6,654 nt of DNA from Lentisphaeria bacterium (GTDB lineage: Bacteria; Verrucomicrobiota; Lentisphaeria; Oligosphaerales; Oligosphaeraceae): NCBI GenBank assembly GCA_028699735.1, contig JAQVUB010000144.1, forward strand, positions 1-6,654, read 5' to 3'. Positions 1-5,112 of this stretch are shown piece by piece (the first letter of the stretch is position 1; every line of letters starts with the position of its first letter). The position numbers were made by a program, and so were the translations under genes. The notes beneath the pieces are model-generated. The model did not search any database and was not told where the DNA came from. It saw only the letters and a program-made list of their open reading frames with translations.

Positions 1-289
1 CCAGCCAGCTCCAGGCGGAAGAGGCATTTTCGAGAAAGGAGTACAGATCTCCGCCGAAAAGAAGCCAGTCCGGCGGCTCGTTTTGGACGCATTCACTGAG
101 AACCTGGTAGCGTTCCGGCTGATTGCCGGCCCAATGCAGATCGCTGATCAGCAGCAGTGAACAAGGCTTTTGCACTTCCGGCAGCGAAAGAGTCACCCGG
201 CGTTCCAGAAAATCCCCTCTGGGAATCACTTGTTCCCGAGGAAATACCGGCTGCCAGAATGGGCTGTTTTTGCGGGGAGGGACATACAT
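1..289 (-). CDS. Metallophosphoesterase, N-terminal part (runs off the window)
   Basis: This is the first 96 codons of a calcineurin-like metallophosphoesterase whose 3' end lies beyond position 1. The frame stays open to the window edge. Residues 46-52 read LLISDLH, the D-x-H metal-binding motif I with D50 and H52. Residues 79-81 read GGD, the start of the G-D-x-x motif II with D81. The metal-binding Asn and His motifs expected further on are outside the window. The family uses a two-metal centre to hydrolyse phosphomonoesters or phosphodiesters such as nucleotides or lipid precursors, and the substrate cannot be read from this fragment. There is no N-terminal membrane segment or signal peptide; the start is MYVPPRKNSP. 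ATG at 289 is the first possible start after an in-frame TAG, but its Shine-Dalgarno is poor (an AAGGA about 17 nt upstream). GTG codons at residues 21 and 32 are weaker alternatives. The family call is firm; start and substrate are uncertain. Confidence 0.8.
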   Translation of the reverse strand, partial: MYVPPRKNSPFWQPVFPREQVIPRGDFLERRVTLSLPEVQKPCSLLLISDLHWAGNQPERYQVLSECVQNEPPDWLLFGGDLYSFLENASSAWSWL

Positions 290-363
290 GAGCGATGAAA
301 ACCAATTCCTTGTTTGCGAAAACCTCTAGTTTGCCGCAAAACGTCCTGTTTTGTCTGATAAAA

Positions 364-397
364 AATATACTATACTCTCGTTTGGCTGTTGCTTCCA
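364..397 (-). promoter_or_regulatory. Possible promoter for the metallophosphoesterase gene
   Basis: The 140-bp gap between the methyltransferase stop and the metallophosphoesterase start contains an AT-rich patch. Read on the minus strand, it offers two overlapping -10-like boxes, TATAGT (374-369) and TATATT (369-364). The matching -35 positions (TGGAAG or GCAACA) are poor. A small hairpin, CAAAAC (337-342) paired with GTTTTG (348-353), would lie in the leader. This is a weak prediction, and read-through from the upstream gene is an equally good alternative. Confidence 0.28.
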
Positions 398-429
398 TGA
401 TTTCCCATGCAGAGGCTGCTGATTCCAGT

Positions 430-975
430 TTACTGCTGAGTGGATGAGCAGGTTTTTCCCTTCTGCAGCCACTGCCGGAGTGCTTCAAAGAGGACAACTG
501 CTGCGCAGTTTCCGACATTGATAGAGTTTTTAGCGCCCAGTGCGGGCAGGCTGATGAAATGGTCACAAAGAAGCAGTGCCTCTTCGGAGATTCCAAGGGC
601 TTCGTTGCCCAGTACCAGGGCGGCCGGAAACCTCAGTTCGGTGCGCCAGTAATACTCGGCATTTGCGGCGGTCTCGATGCCATAAATACAATAGCCCTGT
701 GGCTTCAGGGACCGGATGGCTGATGCGGCATCGGGAAATACTTCACAGGGGATCGACAGTTCGCAACCCCGGGCCGTTTTGGCCAGTTTTTCATGGGGCG
801 GTGCCGGAGTATAACCACAGGCCAGAATTTTTTGTACCCGGGTGGCTTCGGCCAGACGAAAGATATTGCCGGTATTGTATGCGCTGCGAAGCTTGTCCAA
901 GATCAGGACGATTGGAATGGTTTCCTGCAAACGGGGGGTTGCAGCATCGCCTTTGTTGATGACAATGTCAGGCAT
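430..975 (-). CDS. TrmH/SpoU-family RNA 2'-O-methyltransferase
   Basis: This 181-residue protein is a SPOUT-fold enzyme predicted to transfer a methyl group from S-adenosylmethionine to a ribose 2'-OH in tRNA or rRNA. All three SpoU motifs are visible. Motif 1 is LDKLRSAYNTGNIFRLAEA (residues 26-44), with the conserved N34 and R40. Motif 2 is LVLGNEALGIS (120-130), with N124 and E125. Motif 3 is ALGAKNSINVGNCAAV (145-160), including S151, N153 and V154. Motifs 2 and 3 form the trefoil knot and cofactor pocket. The protein is essentially the catalytic domain alone, with no added N-terminal RNA-binding domain, as in small TrmH-like members. The reading frame extends to a GTG at 1035. I chose ATG at 975 because GGAG (986-983) sits 7 nt upstream and because family similarity begins soon after it. 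The gene lies downstream of the helicase in the same direction, beyond a large inverted repeat. The methylated nucleotide cannot be assigned from the sequence. Confidence 0.9.
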   Translation of the reverse strand: MPDIVINKGDAATPRLQETIPIVLILDKLRSAYNTGNIFRLAEATRVQKILACGYTPAPPHEKLAKTARGCELSIPCEVFPDAASAIRSLKPQGYCIYGIETAANAEYYWRTELRFPAALVLGNEALGISEEALLLCDHFISLPALGAKNSINVGNCAAVVLFEALRQWLQKGKTCSSTQQ

Positions 976-982
976 TTCCGCA

Positions 983-986
983 CTCC
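983..986 (-). promoter_or_regulatory. Ribosome binding site deciding the methyltransferase start
   Basis: On the minus strand GGAG lies 7 nt upstream of ATG at 975. It supports that start over the GTG at 1035, which sits inside an A-rich repeat. Confidence 0.6.
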
Positions 987-1004
987 GATACTGGGAAAAA
1001 TGAG

Positions 1005-1132
1005 TTTTTTTACAACGAAAATCACAAACTGACACGAAAAAAAATCATGGAAGTGGCGTTGACTGCTTTCCATGTGTTGCATTTCCCATGATTTTTTTTC
1101 GTGTTATTTCGCGTTTTTTCGTTGTTCAAAAA
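1005..1132. repeat. Large imperfect inverted repeat of two CACGAAA-type units
   Basis: The arms at 1032-1050 and 1086-1104 are perfect 19-nt inverted copies (ACACGAAAAAAAATCATGG and its complement) around a 35-nt loop. Outside them the symmetry continues imperfectly to about 1011 and 1126, with ACAACGAAAA conserved in both outer arms. The loop contains another CCATG (1070-1074), so CATGGAA (1046-1052) can also pair with TTCCATG (1068-1074) in an alternative, smaller hairpin. The structure begins about 12 nt past the helicase stop and ends before the methyltransferase start. In helicase mRNA it would form a long A/U-rich stem that could stabilise the 3' end, reduce read-through or attenuate the methyltransferase gene. 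No clean U-tract follows the stem, so I do not call it an intrinsic terminator. A related unit lies after iorA. Confidence 0.8.
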
Positions 1133-1143
1133 GAATTTCTCTA

Positions 1144-2748
1144 TCAGTGTCGCGGGCCGCCACGGCGTACACGGGGGCCTTGCGGGCGGGCACTTCGGGC
1201 AGGACGTCTGTCACCGAAAGCATCCCGGCGCCGGTCGCTGTTGGAGGAAACATATTTGTCAGTGTTGACTGGTGCTGGCAGCTCGAGCATTTTTTCATCC
1301 GGCTGGGTGATAGGCAACGGGCGTCCGATGAAAGTTTCGATTTCAGGAATGACGAAAGCGCAGTCTTCGCCGGCAAAGCTGATGGCCCGGCCCTGATGTC
1401 CGGCTCGGGCAGTGCGTCCGATGCGGTGGACATAATCTTCGGCTTCATAGGGCAGATCGTAGTTGAAAACGTGGGTGATGTCATCGATATGGATGCCTCG
1501 TCCGGCCACATCGGTGGCGACAATGACCTTGATCGCGCCCTGCCGGAAGGCTTCCAGAATGCGCAGACGCTTTTTCTGATCGACATCGCCGGAAAGCATT
1601 TCGGAGGCGATGCCGTAGCGTTGCAGCTTGGCATGCAGTTCCTCGACATCGCAACGACGGTTGCGGAAAATCAGCACGCGCCCGCAATCTTCATTGGACA
1701 GCAGCCAGAGGATGATCGGGAGTTTTTCGTGGCTGGTGCAGGCATAGACTGTTTCCTGGATTCCATCGGCGACGATGTGTTCCGGTTCGGTTTCCAGGAT
1801 GGCAGGTTCAGGGCGCATCCAGCGGCTGGCCAGGTTCATGATATCATGAGACAAGGTGGCGCTGAACAACATTGTCTGACGTTCGGAGGGGCGCGGTGTC
1901 TGCCCGATAATACGCTTGACATCCGGAATAAAGCCCATGTCCAGCATGCGGTCGGCTTCATCAATCACCAGAAATTTCAGCAGGGAGAAATCGATGACAC
2001 TCTGATTGAGGTAATCAATCAGTCTTCCAGGGGTGGCAACGACCAGATCGCAACCTGCACCCAGCAGGCGTCTCTGCCGGTCGTAATCCATTCCGCCAAA
2101 GACGGCAACAATCCGCAAAGGAGTGTAAATGCTCAACGCTTCAGCATCTTTGGCGATCTGGATGGCCAGTTCGCGGGTAGGAGCCAGAACCAGGGCAAAA
2201 GGCTGATTGGAGCGGCGTTGCACAGCAGAATTCAGGTATGCCTGAATGATGGAAATCAGGAAGACTGCGGTTTTGCCGGTGCCGGTTTGCGCTTTGCCGG
2301 CAAGATCCAGTCCGCCCAGAGCGATTGGTAAAGCCAACTTCTGGATGGGAGTGCATTTGCTGAACTGCAAATCCTCAAGAATAGCCTTCAGTATTCGGGT
2401 GTCCAACGGAAAATCCTGAAAATAACAGGCTTCCGAATCCCGGGTATCCGGCTTCGGAACCTGCCAGTCACCCATGCGCTTTTTGCTGGCCAGACCAGCG
2501 GCTGCCGGCAAATCCTGATCCTCCCAGTCAACCGATGCACGGGAAGGAGGAGCAAGCGGTTTTGCTTTTGCCGGAGCGGAAGATACAACGGAAGACCCGC
2601 TCGAAAAACTAGACTCCACCGGCTTTTTCTTCTTTTTTCTCTTCCTCGCTTTCGAAGAAGGAACTGGCTCTGAAGTTAAAGAAGACTTCTCAACTGCCGG
2701 CTTGCTGACAAATAGCGTTTTAATACGGGAAAAAAGACCAGATAACAA
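1144..2748 (-). CDS. rhlB: DEAD-box ATP-dependent RNA helicase, RhlB-like
   Basis: This 534-residue cytoplasmic helicase unwinds short RNA duplexes and remodels RNA-protein complexes using ATP. From the chosen start, the RecA1 motifs are the Q motif with CTPIQ (Q136), motif I AQTGTGKT (153-160), PTREL (190-194), TPGR (239-242), DEAD (263-266) and SAT (296-298). RecA2 motifs are VLIFRNRR (358-365), ATDVAGRGIHID (411-422) and HRIGRTARAG (441-450). All catalytic motifs look intact. An approximately 100-residue polar N-terminal extension carries a Lys/Arg cluster (33-42). The last 30 residues are Arg/Gly-rich, probably for RNA binding. The text around FLISII, GGMDYD, SGDV and SFAGED resembles Pseudomonas-type RhlB from memory, so RhlB-like is preferred to RhlE, but orthology is unproven. 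The frame extends upstream to 2832 without an ATG. I chose TTG at 2748 because AGGAG lies 8 nt upstream, giving an N-terminus MLSGLFSRIKTLF. A promoter lies about 55 nt further up. Confidence 0.93.
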   Translation of the reverse strand: MLSGLFSRIKTLFVSKPAVEKSSLTSEPVPSSKARKRKKKKKPVESSFSSGSSVVSSAPAKAKPLAPPSRASVDWEDQDLPAAAGLASKKRMGDWQVPKPDTRDSEACYFQDFPLDTRILKAILEDLQFSKCTPIQKLALPIALGGLDLAGKAQTGTGKTAVFLISIIQAYLNSAVQRRSNQPFALVLAPTRELAIQIAKDAEALSIYTPLRIVAVFGGMDYDRQRRLLGAGCDLVVATPGRLIDYLNQSVIDFSLLKFLVIDEADRMLDMGFIPDVKRIIGQTPRPSERQTMLFSATLSHDIMNLASRWMRPEPAILETEPEHIVADGIQETVYACTSHEKLPIILWLLSNEDCGRVLIFRNRRCDVEELHAKLQRYGIASEMLSGDVDQKKRLRILEAFRQGAIKVIVATDVAGRGIHIDDITHVFNYDLPYEAEDYVHRIGRTARAGHQGRAISFAGEDCAFVIPEIETFIGRPLPITQPDEKMLELPAPVNTDKYVSSNSDRRRDAFGDRRPARSARPQGPRVRRGGPRH

Positions 2749-2756
2749 AATAATAT

Positions 2757-2761
2757 CTCCT
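2757..2761 (-). promoter_or_regulatory. Ribosome binding site deciding the TTG start of the helicase
   Basis: AGGAG on the minus strand is 8 nt upstream of TTG at 2748. No in-frame ATG exists in the first part of the reading frame, and the region upstream of this site is AT-rich and promoter-like. The translated segment 2749-2832 is therefore probably leader. Confidence 0.6.
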
Positions 2762-2802
2762 GAAAAACAATCGTCGTAAACTTGCTGAATAAAACAATTT
2801 TG

Positions 2803-2832
2803 ATAATATAAACGATATACCGGAAAAAACAA
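2803..2832 (-). promoter_or_regulatory. Probable sigma70-type promoter of the helicase gene
   Basis: On the minus strand TTGTTT (2832-2827) is followed after 16 nt by TATATT (2810-2805), or after 18 nt by TATTAT (2808-2803). Each -10 option matches 5 of 6 consensus bases. The region is very AT-rich and lies 55-60 nt upstream of the chosen TTG start. The 9-bp tandem repeat begins only 6 bp upstream of the -35 box. Confidence 0.45.
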
Positions 2833-2837
2833 TTTTA

Positions 2838-2892
2838 GACCCGATCCGACCGATCCGACCGATCCGACCGATCCGACCGATCTGACCGATCA
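2838..2892. repeat. Six-copy 9-bp tandem repeat (GACCGATCC)
   Basis: The unit GACCGATCC is repeated head to tail six times. The first copy (2838-2847) has one extra C. Copies two to four (2848-2874) are perfect. The last two end in T and A (GACCGATCT, GACCGATCA). Each unit contains one GATC. The array lies between two divergent genes, directly upstream of the predicted helicase -35 box and about 125 bp upstream of iorA. It could be a length-variable spacer or a protein-binding array. No gene needs it as coding sequence: on the minus strand it would read as a low-complexity Ile-Gly-Arg repeat. Confidence 0.9.
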
Positions 2893-2931
2893 TGTTTCGG
2901 ACGGGTTTTCCGCTTTTTTTCCGGTTAAGAC

Positions 2932-2962
2932 TTGACCGGTTGTTAAAGTCGGATGACATTAT
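2932..2962 (+). promoter_or_regulatory. Tentative promoter of the iorAB operon
   Basis: TTGACC (2932-2937) matches the -35 consensus at 5 of 6 bases. The best -10 candidate, CATTAT (2957-2962), matches only 4 of 6 and stands at a long 19-nt spacing. It would give a leader of about 50 nt. A short CCGGT/ACCGG dyad (2921-2925 with 2935-2939) overlaps the -35 box and could be an operator. This is the only reasonable promoter I see before iorA, but it is weak. Confidence 0.35.
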
Positions 2963-3004
2963 GTTTTTTACCGTTTGTTATTTGCCATTTCCGGCACTGG
3001 ATGC

Positions 3005-3010
3005 AGGAGG
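3005..3010 (+). promoter_or_regulatory. Strong ribosome binding site of iorA
   Basis: AGGAGG is placed 6 nt before ATG at 3017. Another in-frame ATG at 3011 abuts the site and the reading frame opens at 2975, so the spacing selects 3017 as the start. Confidence 0.85.
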
Positions 3011-3016
3011 ATGCGT

Positions 3017-4768
3017 ATGTCAGCGATATTACTTTCAGGGAATGAAGCCATTGCGCGCGGTGGCTATGAGGGTGGGGTGACTGCCGCGTTTGGTTATCCC
3101 GGCACTCCTTCGACGGAGATTCTGGAGAGCCTGGTACAGCATAAGGACGAGGTTTATTGCGAGTGGTCTCCCAACGAGAAAGTGGCATTGGAGGCCGCAG
3201 CAGGTGCCAGTTTAGCGGGAGCCCGAGTGCTGGTGACGATGAAACACGTTGGTTTGAATGTGGCGGCAGACCCGCTGCTGACCCTGGCCTATATTGGTGT
3301 TGAAGGGGGCTTGATCCTTTGTGTTGCGGATGATCCAGGACAGCATTCGTCGCAGACTGAACAGGATACACGGCAGTATGCCAGGCTGGCCAAAGTCCCG
3401 GTGCTGGAACCCTCGGATTCCCAGGAAGCTAAAGATTTCATGGTGGCCGGAATGGAAATTTCTGAAAAGTATCGCACTCCGGTCATTGTGCGCACTACGA
3501 CGCGTGTGAGCCATTCACGCAGTCTGGTTGAATTCCGAGACCGCGTGAAGTCCGACCGTGAAATTGCCTTTCAGAAGGATCCTTCTCGGCATTGCCCGTT
3601 GCCGGTTTGGGGGCGGCGCATGCGTGTTGAACTCGAACAGCGCCAGCATCAGATGGCCGAGGTTGCGGCAGCTTCTCCGCTGAACCGGATAGAATTGCGT
3701 GACCGCAAGCTGGGCATTATCACTTCCAGCATCGCCTATCAGTATGTCCGGGAAGTTTTTCCGGAAGCATCCGTCCTGAAATTAGGCTGGGCATATCCTT
3801 TTCCGGATGCCCTGATCCGTTCCTTTGCCGATCAGGTTGAAAACCTGCTGGTGGTTGAAGAACTCGATCCGTTTCTCGAAGAACATGTGAAATCCCTTGG
3901 CTTTGCCTGCCATGGAAAAAATATTGTTCCGGCCTGCGGGGAGCTTTCTGCAGCGAAACTGCTGGAGGTGCGCGCCCGGCTCGAGGGCAGAGATCCAGAA
4001 CGCACACCTGCACGTTATGCTGTTGAAACGCTGCCGGCCCGTCCCCCGGTATTCTGCCCCGGCTGCCCGCACCGGGGAATCTTTTACGGATTGACGAAGT
4101 TCGATGTTCTGGTGACTGGAGATATCGGCTGCTACAGCTTGGCGGTTTTTCCGCCACTGAACCGCACCGATGTCATCCTTTGCATGGGCGGCGGCATCTC
4201 GATGGCGCACGGCTTGGAAAAATCCGGGGAGAAGCGGAAAGTCGTCGGTGTTGTAGGGGATTCCACCTTCTTCCATTCCGGAATTACCGGGCTGCTGGAT
4301 ATTGTTTACAACCGCGGAAAAGCAACCATCATTGTAGTTGACAACCGCACCACCGCTATGACCGGACACCAGGATCATCCCGGCACCGGACGCACCCTGA
4401 TGGGCGAAACCACCCGGGAGGCCTCCATTGAAGCGATTGGCAAGGCCTGCGGTGTGCAACGTATCCGTACAGTCAATCCCTATAATCTCAAAGAAGTCCA
4501 TACGGCACTAAGTGAAGAGCTGGCCGCAGATGAGCCTTCTCTGATCATTTCACGGGCTCCCTGTCCATTGAAGGAACACCATGATGTAGGCCCGAAAATG
4601 CGCATTGACAGCGACAAATGCAAGCGTTGCCGGGCCTGCTTGAAGCTGGGTTGCCCGGCCATCGAAAATTCCGATGGAGTAATCCGTATCAATTCGCTGA
4701 TGTGCGCCGGTTGCGGCACTTGTGCTGAAGTCTGCCGCTTCGGGGCAATCGAACAAATCGTGGAATGA
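3017..4768 (+). CDS. iorA: Indolepyruvate:ferredoxin oxidoreductase, alpha subunit
   Basis: IorA is the large subunit of a cytoplasmic enzyme that oxidatively decarboxylates aryl pyruvates (from Trp, Phe and Tyr transamination) to aryl-acetyl-CoA, reducing ferredoxin. The 583 residues follow the family's full layout. An N-terminal pyrimidine-binding domain has GYPGTPSTEI (26-35) and EWSPNEKVALE (49-59). A middle transketolase-C-like region follows. Next comes the diphosphate-binding domain with FCPGCPHRG (346-354), GDIGCYSL (368-375) and the thiamine-diphosphate GDS...DN signature (414-416 and 442-443), then TAMTGHQDHPGTG. The C-terminus is a two-cluster ferredoxin domain. Its first Cys set (535, 538, 541, 546) has CX2CX2CX4CP spacing, which I recall as typical of IorA. 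The second set (563, 566, 569, 573) is CX2CX2CX3C followed by Arg rather than the usual Pro. The start at 3017 is set by an AGGAGG. iorB follows in the same direction but after an unusually long 344-bp gap. Confidence 0.96.
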   Translation: MSAILLSGNEAIARGGYEGGVTAAFGYPGTPSTEILESLVQHKDEVYCEWSPNEKVALEAAAGASLAGARVLVTMKHVGLNVAADPLLTLAYIGVEGGLILCVADDPGQHSSQTEQDTRQYARLAKVPVLEPSDSQEAKDFMVAGMEISEKYRTPVIVRTTTRVSHSRSLVEFRDRVKSDREIAFQKDPSRHCPLPVWGRRMRVELEQRQHQMAEVAAASPLNRIELRDRKLGIITSSIAYQYVREVFPEASVLKLGWAYPFPDALIRSFADQVENLLVVEELDPFLEEHVKSLGFACHGKNIVPACGELSAAKLLEVRARLEGRDPERTPARYAVETLPARPPVFCPGCPHRGIFYGLTKFDVLVTGDIGCYSLAVFPPLNRTDVILCMGGGISMAHGLEKSGEKRKVVGVVGDSTFFHSGITGLLDIVYNRGKATIIVVDNRTTAMTGHQDHPGTGRTLMGETTREASIEAIGKACGVQRIRTVNPYNLKEVHTALSEELAADEPSLIISRAPCPLKEHHDVGPKMRIDSDKCKRCRACLKLGCPAIENSDGVIRINSLMCAGCGTCAEVCRFGAIEQIVE

Positions 4769-4773
4769 TGAGA

Positions 4774-4811
4774 TTTTTTAACAACGAAAAACACGAAACG
4801 GCACGAAAATT
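4774..4811 (+). repeat. CACGAAA-type A-rich repeat unit after iorA
   Basis: Starting a few bases after the iorA stop is TTTTTTAACAACGAAAA, then CACGAAA and GCACGAAAA. It aligns over about 40 nt with both arms of the inverted repeat at 1005-1132. The shared core is ACAACGAAAA, followed by a CACGAAA-like block and a final CACGAAAA. Two of the three copies, this one and the minus-strand arm at 1086-1132, stand just downstream of a stop codon in the sense direction. Confidence 0.75.
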
Positions 4812-4820
4812 TTTAAAGGG
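4803..4820 (+). repeat. Upstream copy of direct repeat bracketing the gap
   Basis: ACGAAAATTTTTAAAGGG here matches 5088-5104 (ACGAAATTTTTAAAGGG) except for one A in a homopolymer run. It overlaps the end of the A-rich repeat unit after iorA. Confidence 0.8.
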
Positions 4821-4927
4821 TTTGTTGCGTTGAGGCAAGAGATCGCTGTGCAAAATTTCATGCTTGTACCTTGAACCCTATGTGGTAATTTCCCTCCTTC
4901 TTGTCTCCGTCGGAGGGAATATGGAGC

Positions 4928-4944
4928 GCCGGCGTCTCGCCGGC
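4928..4944. repeat. GC palindrome within a putative dispersed repeat
   Basis: GCCGGCG and CGCCGGC form a perfect 7-bp stem around TCT. On the minus strand the palindrome and its flanks read DAGETPAL in one frame. I recall this peptide-like signature from many spurious ORFs in Planctomycetes-Verrucomicrobia-Lentisphaerae genomes, where it marks an intergenic repeat rather than a protein. The structure is directly visible; the wider distribution is from memory. Confidence 0.6.
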
Positions 4945-5087
4945 ATCGGCTTTGCGGTTCGCTTTCATCACAACAAACAAGAAACCCCAAAAAAATCTCA
5001 AAAATGAGAAAGTGTCTCATGGATAGAAACTTGAGTGTTCTCTTTCAAAAAATCTTTCTAAAAAAAGAGAATTGGGGCGATAGTAGT

Positions 5088-5104
5088 ACGAAATTTTTAA
5101 AGGG
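5088..5104 (+). repeat. Downstream copy of direct repeat, containing the iorB ribosome binding site
   Basis: ACGAAATTTTTAAAGGG repeats the motif at 4803-4820. Its terminal AAAGGG is the Shine-Dalgarno for iorB, 8 nt before ATG at 5113, so the repeat includes part of the iorB translation start region. Confidence 0.8.
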
Positions 5105-5112
5105 AAATAGCA

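Larger units (their letters stand above)
4769..5112. other. Non-coding iorA-iorB gap with hairpins and bracketing repeats
   Basis: These 344 bp separate two subunit genes that are usually close together. No convincing gene is present on either strand. In order the stretch holds: an A-rich CACGAAA-type repeat unit (4774-4811); an 18-nt motif (4803-4820) repeated at 5088-5104; a hairpin TTCCCTCC/GGAGGGAA (4890-4897 with 4912-4919); a GC palindrome (4928-4944); a pair of mutually exclusive TCTCA/TGAGA hairpins (4996-5020); and an A/U stem TTCTCTTT/AAAGAGAA (5038-5045 with 5064-5071). It may be an inserted repeat element, a structured leader for iorB, or both. None of the stems has a proper U-tract, so iorAB may still be one transcript. 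Confidence 0.65.

Noticed and set aside
1072..2331. Long plus-strand reading frame of 419 codons opposite the helicase
   Set aside because: It is antisense to a helicase with every motif intact, has no Shine-Dalgarno or recognisable domain, and is explained by the GC and codon bias of the real gene.
2749..2892. Iteron-type replication origin (tandem 9-bp repeats beside AT-rich DNA)
   Set aside because: There is no DnaA box, no replication-initiator gene, and chromosomal housekeeping genes lie on both sides. The promoter context explains the AT-rich stretch.
2838..2892. CRISPR-like array
   Set aside because: The repeats are 9 bp and contiguous with no spacers, and no cas genes are present.
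2720..2959. Minus-strand ORF with an Ile-Gly-Arg repeat
   Set aside because: The peptide repeat is only the translation of the 9-bp tandem DNA repeat, and the frame overlaps the helicase promoter and start.
3782..4501. 239-codon minus-strand reading frame inside iorA
   Set aside because: It mirrors the thiamine-diphosphate domain of iorA and shows no recognisable motifs or start signal of its own.
4921..5007. 28-codon plus-strand ORF (MERRRLAGIG...) in the iorA-iorB gap, preceded by GGAGGG
   Set aside because: The Shine-Dalgarno-like bases are only 3 nt from ATG and belong to a hairpin. The coding part overlaps the GC palindrome and low-complexity A-rich sequence, so it is more likely a repeat artefact.
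4778..5020. 80-codon minus-strand ORF (MRHFLIFEIFLGFLVCC...) resembling a short signal peptide
   Set aside because: There is no ribosome binding site. The hydrophobic start comes from T-rich sequence, and the rest runs through the palindrome and the A-rich repeat.
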